From Candidatus Melainabacteria bacterium (GTDB lineage Bacteria > Cyanobacteriota > Vampirovibrionia > 2-02-FULL-35-15), in contig JACQBQ010000018.1 in the NCBI GenBank assembly GCA_016201905.1, forward strand, positions 1 through 64,000: 64,000 bases of DNA, read 5' to 3'. Shown piece by piece: positions 52,745 to 60,798 of this stretch; position 1 is the stretch's first letter, and each line of letters opens with the position of its first letter. The position numbers and the translations under genes were made by a program. Under the pieces are notes generated by a model, which searched no databases, was not told the DNA's origin, and saw nothing but the letters and a program-made list of their open reading frames with translations.

Positions 52745-53598
52745 AATCTGTATCTGAAGCTTTTATCCTAGGCATAGTTCAGGGAATAACTGAGTTTTTA
52801 CCGATTAGTAGTACAGCGCACCTGCGTATTGTTCCAGCACTGTTTCATTGGAGTGATCCTGGTACTGCATTTTCTGCGGTACTTCAAATAGGGACAATGG
52901 TTGCTGTAGTGATTTATTTTTGGAAAGATTTGATTAAAATGTATGAAGCATTGATTAAAGATTTTATTTTTTTGTGTAGTGGTGGCAAGACTAATGAGTT
53001 AATTCGTTCTTATGAATCAAAGTTAGCTTTGTGGATTTTGCTTGGTACAGTTCCAATTTGTATTTTTGGTTTTTTATTTAAAAAACCTATTGAAGAAGGT
53101 ATGGTAAGAGATTTAAACATTGTTGCATTTTATCTTATTTTTTTTGGCATATTGCTTTTCTTCTCTGAAATAATTGCAAAAGAGACCAGAGTTCTTACAA
53201 GTATCAATGCTCTTGATGTTCTACTTATAGGGCTTGCTCAATCCTTTGCTCTTATACCAGGAGTATCACGCTCTGGTGTGACATTATTTGCAGGATTACT
53301 GCTAGGCTTTAAGCGTCCACTTGCTGCAAGATTTTCTTTCCTACTAAGTGTACCTGCAGTACTTGCAAGCAGTGTTTTGGAATTGAATACTTTAATACTA
53401 AATATTGAATCAACTGGTAATAGAATCATCTGGTCAGATTTATTGATAGGTATAGTTGCTGCTTGTGCATCAGGGTATTTTGCAATAGATTTTCTTCTGA
53501 AATATTTACAAACGCGCAAGACGCATGTTTTTGTTCTTTACAGGGTATTGATAGGGGCTTTGGTTATATATCTCAATTGTCGAGGTTTGATTCATTAG
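52741..53598 (+). CDS. uppP: Undecaprenyl-diphosphatase UppP (BacA)
   Basis: UppP (285 aa, about eight membrane segments) dephosphorylates undecaprenyl diphosphate to recycle the cell-wall lipid carrier. Motifs ILGIVQGITEFLPISSTAH and ALIPGVSRSGVTL carry the catalytic Glu, Ser and Arg. It is translationally coupled to trmD, and frr follows after 34 bp. Confidence 0.95.
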   Translation: MKSVSEAFILGIVQGITEFLPISSTAHLRIVPALFHWSDPGTAFSAVLQIGTMVAVVIYFWKDLIKMYEALIKDFIFLCSGGKTNELIRSYESKLALWILLGTVPICIFGFLFKKPIEEGMVRDLNIVAFYLIFFGILLFFSEIIAKETRVLTSINALDVLLIGLAQSFALIPGVSRSGVTLFAGLLLGFKRPLAARFSFLLSVPAVLASSVLELNTLILNIESTGNRIIWSDLLIGIVAACASGYFAIDFLLKYLQTRKTHVFVLYRVLIGALVIYLNCRGLIH

Positions 53599-53632
53599 AT
53601 GTTGTATTATATTTGTATTTGGAGGATAAAAT

Positions 53633-54193
53633 ATGCAAGCAATTGATGTTTTAAAGAGTGCTGAAGGAAATATGAAAAAAGCTGTTGCTCTTACTCAAAA
53701 AGAGCTTCAGGGAATAAGAACAGGTAGAGCAAATCCAGCTTTGTTGGATCGCGTAGTGGTTGATTATTATGGAGCACCAACACCTTTGAAGCAGCTGGCA
53801 AACATCTCTACACCGGATGGAAAATGTTTAGTAGTTCAGCCTTATGATAAAAATGCCTTGAAAGATATGGAAATTGCAATTAACAAATCAGATCTTGGAA
53901 TGACACCAAACAATGATGGTAATGTGATTAGAATCGTTGTTCCATCCCTAACTGAAGAAAGAAGAAAAGAGTTGGTAAAACTCATTAAGAAATTTGCAGA
54001 GGATGGAAAGGTAGCCATAAGAAATTCTAGACGAGATGGGCTAGAATCCATGAAAAAACTAGAAAAAGAAAAGCAAATATCAGAAGATGAAATGAGAAAA
54101 CAACAAGAGCACCTTCAAAAATTAACTGATAAATATACTAAAGAAATAGATGATCTTACTCTTAGTAAAGAAAAAGAAGTAATGAGTGTCTAG
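53633..54193 (+). CDS. frr: Ribosome recycling factor
   Basis: RRF (186 aa) splits post-termination ribosomes together with EF-G. The sequence is typical from end to end: LQGIRTGRANPALLDRV, YGAPTPLKQLANIS, and the C-terminal helix with RDGLESMKKLEKEKQISED. GGAGG lies upstream of ATG. Its stop TAG shares the palindrome CTAG (54190-54193) with the stop codon of the convergent gcvT. Confidence 0.97.
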   Translation: MQAIDVLKSAEGNMKKAVALTQKELQGIRTGRANPALLDRVVVDYYGAPTPLKQLANISTPDGKCLVVQPYDKNALKDMEIAINKSDLGMTPNNDGNVIRIVVPSLTEERRKELVKLIKKFAEDGKVAIRNSRRDGLESMKKLEKEKQISEDEMRKQQEHLQKLTDKYTKEIDDLTLSKEKEVMSV

Positions 54194-55278
54194 GCTTTTT
54201 TATAGAATGGTCTTTGAATCACAGAAGCTGATATTAGCTTCTCTCTAATACTTATAAAAACTTCCTTGCCAGGCTCACTATAAGAAGGTTTGATATATGA
54301 TGTTGCAATTGGGTAACCAACTGTTATACCCTGTGAACCACTACAGACAGTACCAATTTCAGAACCATCTTTTGAAAAAACTTTATGTCCTTGCCTTGCT
54401 ATTACCTTGTCGTTTATTTTTAGGCAGGCAAATTTTTTCTTAAGTCCATCCTGTTTTTGCTTTAGAAGAGAAGCTTTTCCAATAAAATCCTCTTTTTTAT
54501 CCAGTTTTATACTCCATCCTAAACCTGCTTCAAGTGGAGATGTTTCATCATCAAGTTCATGCCCATATAGTGGATAAGCTGCTTCAAGGCGAAGTGTATC
54601 TCTTGCTCCAAGCCCACATGGTACAACACCAAGCTTGACTAGCTCTTGCCATATTGAAACAGCATGATTTGAGTTATCAATAAAAACTTCAAATCCATCC
54701 TCTCCTGTATATCCTGTCCTTGCTACCCAGGTTGACTGATATTTTTTGATATCAAAATATTTTTGTAGCTTTAAGCTGTCAGGGCTGATTTTTAAAACTG
54801 TACTTAAAAAATCAAATGCTTTTGGTCCTTGAAGAGCAAGAAGAGAAGTACTATCAGAGATATTTTTTAACTCCACGTTGAAACTGTTTTTATATTTGTT
54901 AAACCATTGCCAATCCTTTTCAATGTTTGATGCATTTACTACGACAAGAAAATCTGAATCTGTTCTGTAAATAATTAAGTCATCTACTGTTCCACCCTTT
55001 TCATTACAAAGCTGTGTATAAAGTCCTTTACCTGATTCTTCAATTTTTTTTATATCATTTGGAACTAAATAATTTAAAAAATTAAGAGCATCTTTTCCGG
55101 AAACCACAAACTCACCCATGTGAGAGACATCAAAAATACCAGCTTTTGTTCTTACTGCACTATGTTCAGAAATAATTCCCTGATATTGAACCGGCATTTC
55201 AAAACCTGCAAAATCAACAAGCTTTGCGCCTAATTTTTTATGCTCTTCAAATAATGGTGTTTTTCTTAGGGTTAGCAC
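54190..55278 (-). CDS. gcvT: Aminomethyltransferase (glycine cleavage T protein)
   Basis: GcvT (362 aa) transfers the methylene group of aminomethyl-lipoyl-H protein to tetrahydrofolate. DVSHMGEF, GRTGYTGEDGFEVF-type sequence (ARTGYTGEDGFEVF), LGARDTLRLEA and a C-terminal barrel are present. GTG is the start, with AAAGGAG upstream. gcvH and gcvP are not nearby. Confidence 0.95.
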   Translation of the reverse strand: MLTLRKTPLFEEHKKLGAKLVDFAGFEMPVQYQGIISEHSAVRTKAGIFDVSHMGEFVVSGKDALNFLNYLVPNDIKKIEESGKGLYTQLCNEKGGTVDDLIIYRTDSDFLVVVNASNIEKDWQWFNKYKNSFNVELKNISDSTSLLALQGPKAFDFLSTVLKISPDSLKLQKYFDIKKYQSTWVARTGYTGEDGFEVFIDNSNHAVSIWQELVKLGVVPCGLGARDTLRLEAAYPLYGHELDDETSPLEAGLGWSIKLDKKEDFIGKASLLKQKQDGLKKKFACLKINDKVIARQGHKVFSKDGSEIGTVCSGSQGITVGYPIATSYIKPSYSEPGKEVFISIREKLISASVIQRPFYKKA

Positions 55279-55323
55279 TTAGCAGTATCTCCTTTAAAAA
55301 CTTTTAATTACCTTCTCTAGCTT

Positions 55324-55587
55324 ATGGAGTTTCTAAATGACTTTCCGAAAATTATAACGTATATGAGCTATGAAATTGTAAATTGTGAGAACAATATGAG
55401 CAGAGACAAATATTTTAACGTTAAAATACAAAATAAAAAATATCCAAGTTGTTATCAATATAACGTATTAATTATGCTTGCAAAGCGATTAATTAAAGAA
55501 GAAGATGAAAAAATAGAAAGACAAAAAGCTTTAGCCAGCAGGTTTTTACTAGATAAAAAGTTTGTTCAAAAAGTAACTAGTATTTAA
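55324..55587 (+). CDS. Small uncharacterised protein
   Basis: I do not recognise this 87-aa protein. It is basic and helical at the C-terminus (MLAKRLIKEEDEKIERQKAL), with no signal peptide or membrane segment. The N-terminus has few features, and ATGs at 55363 or 55396 are also possible. It diverges from gcvT and its end overlaps the ThiO-like gene by 11 bp. It may be genuine because the frame is clean and the codons look normal. Confidence 0.5.
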   Translation: MEFLNDFPKIITYMSYEIVNCENNMSRDKYFNVKIQNKKYPSCYQYNVLIMLAKRLIKEEDEKIERQKALASRFLLDKKFVQKVTSI

Positions 55588-56791
55588 CAACTACCCGGCC
55601 ATTAGACTTGCTGGGTGAATTAGAAGTTTTTAGAAGCCTATTAATTTTAAAAGGGTTGATATTGTATTCAAGAGTATTTCCTAGGATCATGTCTTTTAGA
55701 ATTTTGCCGGTAAGTGGTCCCATTAATATTCCATTTCTATAATGACCCAGAGCAAAGTAAATATTTTGGATTTCTTCCATACCTCCAAGTATAGGTAAAT
55801 TGTCTTTTGCTTGTGGTCTAATTCCTGACCAGAAGTTGATTATAGGATAATCTTTGTAACCTGGAAGCAGTCTTTGAAGTAAAGCTGTAAGCTTATAAAT
55901 TCCAGAAACTGTGTTTTTAAATACATCATTATTTTCTTCTATATTAACCTCTTCATAAGTACCACCAACTAAAAGTGATTGTTTCTCAAACTTGTTTGTG
56001 GCAGGCCTTGGCACTATATAACCATCGTGGCAAAATATGACTTTTTTTAATGAAGCCTCTTCTGGGAGAAGAACCTGCAGCATTTGACCTTTTATGCCAT
56101 TAATTATATTTTCATTTGTATTAAATAATTTTTTTAAAACATTGTTTGCCCAGACACCATTGCAAAGGACATATTTTTTTGCTTTAATATTTTCTCCGTT
56201 TGCCAGCTCAATTCTTTCAACATTATTATTTTCAATTTTTATATTAGTTACTTCTGTATTTAAAAAGGTAATCTTTCTTTCAAGGCAATATGCAGAAATT
56301 GCTTTTAGAAATTTTGGATTGTTAATGAAACCTTCATCTGGATAATGGTAGGCCCCAAGAGTTTCTTTGGTAATACCAGGCTCATACTTAAATATCTCCT
56401 GTTTATTTAAAAACAAAACGTTCGATGTAATGGCTTTTAGTTCTTTTAACTCATTTTCTTTTTGAGCAATTTCGGTATTTGAAAAGATCAAGTATAAAGA
56501 GCCACATTGATTGAACCCCAAATCAATATTAGACAAATCTGTACTAGTTCTTATTGTTTCGTAAAAAGTTTGGAAGTACTCAAAAGATTTACAACAAAAA
56601 TCTTTAACAGCTGAATTTTCTAGTTCTCCAAGCTGAAGTTGGTATAAGCCAGCTGCAGCAACAGAAGCAGGCATTCCCAAACTGGTGGAATTTATTACTG
56701 CAACCTTTAGGTTTTCACTGGCCAGATGAGCAGCAGTAGAGTTACCAATAATTCCACTGCCAATTATGATTACATCGTAATTTTCTGTCAT
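55577..56791 (-). CDS. FAD-dependent oxidase (ThiO/glycine oxidase-like)
   Basis: This 404-aa flavoprotein of the D-amino-acid oxidase fold has the FAD site VIIGSGIIGNSTAAHLA, the substrate-domain motif YVLCNGVWANNV, and the C-terminal WSGIRPQAKDNLPILG and GHYRNGI. ThiO makes the iminoglycine for thiazole synthesis; DadA-type enzymes use other amino acids. No thi genes are nearby, so the substrate is open. It starts about 265 bp upstream of nrdR and divergently. Confidence 0.82.
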   Translation of the reverse strand: MTENYDVIIIGSGIIGNSTAAHLASENLKVAVINSTSLGMPASVAAAGLYQLQLGELENSAVKDFCCKSFEYFQTFYETIRTSTDLSNIDLGFNQCGSLYLIFSNTEIAQKENELKELKAITSNVLFLNKQEIFKYEPGITKETLGAYHYPDEGFINNPKFLKAISAYCLERKITFLNTEVTNIKIENNNVERIELANGENIKAKKYVLCNGVWANNVLKKLFNTNENIINGIKGQMLQVLLPEEASLKKVIFCHDGYIVPRPATNKFEKQSLLVGGTYEEVNIEENNDVFKNTVSGIYKLTALLQRLLPGYKDYPIINFWSGIRPQAKDNLPILGGMEEIQNIYFALGHYRNGILMGPLTGKILKDMILGNTLEYNINPFKINRLLKTSNSPSKSNGRVVVKY

Positions 56792-56949
56792 GTAGTTATT
56801 TTCTCATGAAAGTTGCTGTAATGGTTTAAGAGCACGTGTGGAATGCTTCTCAAATAGTCTCACATGCTTATAATTAAGCCCAAAAACTAGGCTATCTAAT
56901 AAAGTGAGGCTTGTTCAATTAATTTGACAAGCCGAATGTTCTTTGGAAA

Positions 56950-57015
56950 GGTGGCTCTGAGGAGCAACGTCACCGCCCGCCAGAGGCGAGGCTCGTCAAG
57001 GCGGCAAGAACCACC
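56950..57015. repeat. Palindromic element, family B-like, 66 bp
   Basis: GGTGG at 56950 and CCACC ending at 57015 close an imperfect hairpin that also holds CCGCC/GGCGG. The centre is GC-rich and includes GGCTCGTCA, the reverse complement of TGACGAGCC in the element at 18808, so the two share a core. It lies just upstream of the nrdR promoter. Confidence 0.6.
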
Positions 57016-57027
57016 TGAGTAATAAGG

Positions 57028-57033
57028 TATAAT
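57028..57033 (+). promoter_or_regulatory. -10 box (TATAAT) of nrdR
   Basis: The consensus TATAAT lies 23 nt before the ATG, and GAGGAA (57044-57049) provides a proper ribosome binding site. nrdR therefore has a normal leader, unlike the leaderless-type genes of this window. Confidence 0.6.
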
Positions 57034-57056
57034 GTTTGCTTGTGAGGAATGAATAG

Positions 57057-57563
57057 ATGTTATGTCCGTTTTGCAGTTCAGAAAATAGCCGTGTTCTTGA
57101 ATCAAGAACTACTGAAGAAGGCAACAGCATCAGGAGGCGCAGAGAGTGTGAGAATCCTGCATGTAATAAAAGATTTACTACTTATGAACGAATAGAAGTG
57201 ATGCCTGTTTTAGTTGTTAAGAGATCTACACAAAGAGAACCATATACCAGAGAAAAACTCAGAGCAGGTATTGTCCGGGCTTGTGAAAAAACATTAATTA
57301 CTGCTGAGCAGATTGATAATGTTATTGAAGATATAGAAAATGAATTGGCTAAGCAGGGAAAAAGAGAAGTGAGTAGTACAGTTTTAGGTGAACTGGTTTT
57401 AAATGAGCTTAAAGATCTTGATCAGGTTGCTTATGTTAGGTTTGCTTCGGTCTATAGACAGTTTAGAAGCGTTGATGATTTTATAAAAGAATTACAAGGA
57501 CTACAAGCTGAAAAATCCTCTTTTAAATTTAATGATGGTGATTTCGTTTTAGCGAAAAACTGA
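57057..57563 (+). CDS. nrdR: Transcriptional repressor NrdR
   Basis: NrdR represses ribonucleotide reductase genes when dATP is plentiful. The zinc ribbon begins MLCPFC and the second Cys pair is CENPAC (Cys31, Cys36), two residues wider than the common C-x2-C. RRRRECEN and RFTTYER are typical, and the ATP-cone spans about 46-136. A normal promoter and GAGGAA ribosome binding site are visible. No NrdR box is seen upstream and no class I/II reductase gene is present. Confidence 0.95.
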   Translation: MLCPFCSSENSRVLESRTTEEGNSIRRRRECENPACNKRFTTYERIEVMPVLVVKRSTQREPYTREKLRAGIVRACEKTLITAEQIDNVIEDIENELAKQGKREVSSTVLGELVLNELKDLDQVAYVRFASVYRQFRSVDDFIKELQGLQAEKSSFKFNDGDFVLAKN

Positions 57564-57571
57564 GAATTGTT

Positions 57572-58174
57572 TTACTTGTGAATAATCTTTGGCTGATTAA
57601 TTCTGATTTGTAATTCTTTTCCTTGTTTAGTTTTCATTTCATCCAGTATTCTGAATGCTCCAAAACTTCCCTGACCCTGCATTTTTGCAGCGCCATATGC
57701 TGTGCAGGCTTGAAATAACATTGTTTTTGAGAGTGTTTCCAGTTTTATTTTTTTTCTTTGAAACATCCCAAAACCAAACAAAAGGCTGCTTATAAATACC
57801 CCGATTAAATAATAGACTAGAAATGAATTAGTAAAATTAAATGGCCTTGTAAAAGCAAGTAACAATGAAAATGTAATTAATAAAACAAATCCTAAGACCA
57901 TTGGTACTGCCATTATAATTATTGATTTTTTTACGTTTTGCATTTCAGGCATTAGTGCTTCAGCTATTTCCATAGCAATCTGAGAGGTCATTTTATCTTT
58001 TTCCATACGTTTAATTATTTCTTTTGTGTAATCAAATGAAGGATCAACTTTGTCTTTTTTTATAAATTTGTGATAAACAGTGTTCCATGAAGAAAAGTCT
58101 TTTTTATGATCTAAGATGTATTTTTGTGCGTGATTAATATAATTGGTTGTTAATTGTTTTGATTTATCTTCCAT
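57572..58174 (-). CDS. Small membrane protein of unknown function
   Basis: I do not recognise this 200-aa protein. It has a charged N-terminal helix region (1-80), two membrane segments (about 85-108 and 118-140), and a C-terminal tail with CTAYGAAKMQGQGSFGAF. No signal peptide. It lies downstream of gpmI on the same strand, separated by a strong inverted repeat. Confidence 0.6.
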   Translation of the reverse strand: MEDKSKQLTTNYINHAQKYILDHKKDFSSWNTVYHKFIKKDKVDPSFDYTKEIIKRMEKDKMTSQIAMEIAEALMPEMQNVKKSIIIMAVPMVLGFVLLITFSLLLAFTRPFNFTNSFLVYYLIGVFISSLLFGFGMFQRKKIKLETLSKTMLFQACTAYGAAKMQGQGSFGAFRILDEMKTKQGKELQIRINQPKIIHK

Positions 58175-58231
58175 TTTTTTTGAAGTTCAGACAAGCTGAA
58201 CTTTCCTTCTGTCAAACTCTCTCACTTGATC

Positions 58232-58260
58232 GGATTTGTCCGCCTTAGGCGGACAAATCC
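58232..58260. repeat. Perfect 13-bp stem hairpin with GTCCGCC core
   Basis: GGATTTGTCCGCC-TTA-GGCGGACAAATCC is a perfect hairpin. It lies between the gpmI stop and the next gene, where it may end gpmI transcripts, but there is no T tract on the minus strand. The GTCCGCC/GGCGGAC core also occurs at 42499-42514 and, degenerate, at 329-343. Confidence 0.7.
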
Positions 58261-58280
58261 TTTAAGTTTAAGAAATAAAT

Positions 58281-59897
58281 TTATTTTTGATTCTTAATTA
58301 CCAAAGACTCTCCTGTCATTTCTTTTGGTTTTCCTACTTCCATAATATCAAGAATAGTAGGGGCAATATCTGCAAGACAACCACTTTGTTCTAATTTGGT
58401 ATTTTTTAGAGACTTATTTATAAGTATTAATGGTACTGGGTTTAAGCTGTGAGCTGTTCTTATAGAGCCATCATTGTTTAGCATTTGATCTGCATTTCCA
58501 TGATCGGCTGTAATAATTAGAGTACCATTTTTTTCTAGTGTTGCTTTATAAATTTCTCCTAGTGCTTTATCGATGACTTCTACTGCATGAATCGTAGCGC
58601 TGATAATTCCTGTATGTCCTACCATATCTGCATTTGCAAAGTTTACAACAATTAGTTCATAATTCGATGACTTAATAGCAGAGACAGTCTTTTCGCATAC
58701 CCCGAGAGCACTCATTTCTGGCTGCAAATCATATGTGCGTACATGAGGAGACGGTATCAGTACTCTTTCTTCACCCTTAAACTCTTCTTGTCTTCCCATA
58801 TTAAAAAAACTTGTTACATGTCTGTATTTCTCAGTCTCTGCAATTCTAATTTGTTTTTTATTTAAGTCTGCAATAATTTCTCCAAGTGATTTCTGTCGAT
58901 TTACTTCCGGCAAGTCTTTATTTGTAAAAGCAGTAGGTACTACCGGATTTGCAAACTCTTTATTGTGAAGCTTAATATCATACTCAGTAAGACATACATA
59001 ACATAGGTTCTTTGGAAGAAGTCCTCTTTGAAATTCTACAAAATTGTTTTGTGTTAGAGCAGTAGTGATTTCTCTTGCTCTATCTGGTCTAAAATTAAAA
59101 AATATTACAGCATCATTATCACAGATCAAATCATCTTTACTGCCTGTAAGTGTTGGCATTATAAACTCATCAGAATTTTCCAAGGGACAGTCTTTTTCAT
59201 CGACTGATTCTTTTTTTTCTCCTCTTTTGTAAGCATTTTCAACTGCTTCTAGAGCTTGTGATGCTGTCAGCCCTGCTCCTTGTGTGATTAGATCATAGTA
59301 GCGCTTAATCCTTTGCCATCTATTGTCTCTGTCCATTGCATAGTAACGACCACATACAGTAACAATTTTTCCTTTGCAGATTTTTATTTTCTCTTCAATT
59401 TTTTTAATCAAACTTAATGCAGATTTTGGGGGATCATCTCTCCCATCAGTAATGGCATGGAGCATAACCTTTTCAGTTTTGTTTTTTGCTGCAAGTTCAA
59501 ATAGTGCATATAAATGTCCTAAATGGCTGTGGACATCACCTTCGCTTATCAACCCCATTAAGTGTAATTTGGAGTTAAACTTTTTAACGTGTTCAATTGC
59601 GCTTAGTAATGTTTTATTTTTAAAAAATGATCCATCTTGTATGGTTTGGCTAATCAGTGTTAATTTTTGAGTAACAACTCTTCCGCCACCAATGTTTTCG
59701 TGACCGACTTCAGAATTTCCCATTACGCCTTCCGGCAAGCCTACGGCTTTTCCGCTTGTATACAGAATTGTATTTGGATATTCTTTAAGGAAGAAATTAA
59801 AGTTTTGCAAACTTGCCTGAGCTATTGCATTTCCATTTTTTTCACTGGAAGTTCCCCAACCGTCAAGTATTACAAGAGTAACAGGTGTATGTTTCAT
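58281..59897 (-). CDS. gpmI: 2,3-bisphosphoglycerate-independent phosphoglycerate mutase
   Basis: GpmI (538 aa) interconverts 3- and 2-phosphoglycerate with two Mn ions. The N-terminal LVILDGWG carries the first metal Asp, and Ser62 in VMGNSEVGHENIGGG is the phospho-serine. ITADHGNADQML supplies C-terminal metal ligands. It is about 28 residues longer than many homologues because of internal and C-terminal additions. It is likely in one transcript with the PNP-like and rsfS genes upstream. Confidence 0.96.
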   Translation of the reverse strand: MKHTPVTLVILDGWGTSSEKNGNAIAQASLQNFNFFLKEYPNTILYTSGKAVGLPEGVMGNSEVGHENIGGGRVVTQKLTLISQTIQDGSFFKNKTLLSAIEHVKKFNSKLHLMGLISEGDVHSHLGHLYALFELAAKNKTEKVMLHAITDGRDDPPKSALSLIKKIEEKIKICKGKIVTVCGRYYAMDRDNRWQRIKRYYDLITQGAGLTASQALEAVENAYKRGEKKESVDEKDCPLENSDEFIMPTLTGSKDDLICDNDAVIFFNFRPDRAREITTALTQNNFVEFQRGLLPKNLCYVCLTEYDIKLHNKEFANPVVPTAFTNKDLPEVNRQKSLGEIIADLNKKQIRIAETEKYRHVTSFFNMGRQEEFKGEERVLIPSPHVRTYDLQPEMSALGVCEKTVSAIKSSNYELIVVNFANADMVGHTGIISATIHAVEVIDKALGEIYKATLEKNGTLIITADHGNADQMLNNDGSIRTAHSLNPVPLILINKSLKNTKLEQSGCLADIAPTILDIMEVGKPKEMTGESLVIKNQK

Positions 59898-59951
59898 AAA
59901 TTAATTTAAAACCTTTAATATTATAATGTAGATTCTGTTAACTTTAGAAAA

Positions 59952-60374
59952 TCATCTGCTTTTTACAATACCAATAGCTTTAATTTGTAACCCCAATGAA
60001 GCAGCCAGGATGGCTGTTGGTACTAGGTTATAACAGTATGCTTGTACTCCTACGTTTAATAAAATTTTTTTTTCTTTATCATTTGGATGAACTCCATTTT
60101 TTAAACCAGCGACAATGACACCTTTCTTTGAACTGTAGGTATCTGTAAGTGAAACAAAATTTGGACCTTTTAGTGGATTTATGCCGGAAAGATTTACGTG
60201 ATCTTTTATTGAAAAAATCTTTTTACTTAATTTTGTTAGCGGATAAATATAATCGACTATCTTTATTTTGTTATATTCAGATAAATTGTTTTTAGTTAGA
60301 GGTAGTCTTGAGTTTTTTTTTGTAAAGTTAACCTCAATGAGCTTTTCATTTGATTTAAGTTTGTGCTTCTTCAT
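59952..60374 (-). CDS. Half-length purine nucleoside phosphorylase-like protein
   Basis: The 140-aa protein contains KDHVNLSGINPLKGPN (57-72), nearly identical to a PNP signature (DHINLxGxNPLxGPN), and its C-terminal part (GVQAYCYNLVPTAILAASLG) aligns with the PNP region [20 protein letters not shown]. The phosphate-binding N-terminal domain is missing, the GPSxET motif reads GLKNGV, and the catalytic Glu and Asn positions have changed. It is probably not an active phosphorylase. It lies between rsfS (7 bp) and gpmI (54 bp). Confidence 0.55.
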   Translation of the reverse strand: MKKHKLKSNEKLIEVNFTKKNSRLPLTKNNLSEYNKIKIVDYIYPLTKLSKKIFSIKDHVNLSGINPLKGPNFVSLTDTYSSKKGVIVAGLKNGVHPNDKEKKILLNVGVQAYCYNLVPTAILAASLGLQIKAIGIVKSR

Positions 60375-60381
60375 GAATTAT

Positions 60382-60729
60382 TCAAGAAGCTTTCTTCCAG
60401 GCTTTATTGTCGATAAGAACAGCATTGCTCCAGAATCTTTCTAACTTATAGTAATCTCTTTCTCTTTCATGCATAATGTGCACTACTAAATTCCCAAAGT
60501 CTAAAACAATCCAATTGCTGTCTATGAAACCTTCTTTTGAAATCATTTGGTAATTAAACTTGGTTAGCCTTTCTTCAATATGATTTGCCAGTGCTTGTAT
60601 TTGAGGAGTACTTTTTGCAGATATTATTAAAAAGTAATCTGCAACAACCGTTAACCTGCTTACATCAAGCAATAAAACCTTCTCGCCTTTTTTTTCTTCT
60701 GCAGCTTTAGCTGCTGTATATGCAAACAT
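60382..60729 (-). CDS. rsfS: Ribosomal silencing factor RsfS
   Basis: RsfS binds L14 on the 50S subunit and blocks subunit joining in starved cells. DVSRLTVVADYFLIISA, STPQIQALANHIEE and the end IVLDFGNLVVHIMHERERDYY are typical. The frame is open from 60792 (TTG), but the ATG at 60729 gives a standard 115-aa protein. It sits in the minus-strand run with the PNP-like gene. Confidence 0.92.
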   Translation of the reverse strand: MFAYTAAKAAEEKKGEKVLLLDVSRLTVVADYFLIISAKSTPQIQALANHIEERLTKFNYQMISKEGFIDSNWIVLDFGNLVVHIMHERERDYYKLERFWSNAVLIDNKAWKKAS

Positions 60730-60798
60730 TAAATCATTGTTCTCTTCTTTTAAATTAATTTTTAATCTATTGGCTTGTTTACTTCTTTTCAATATTAG

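Noticed and set aside
58232-58260. Intrinsic terminator of gpmI
   Set aside because: The stem is very strong but there is no T tract on the minus strand, and its core recurs in other repeats, so I list it as a repeat.
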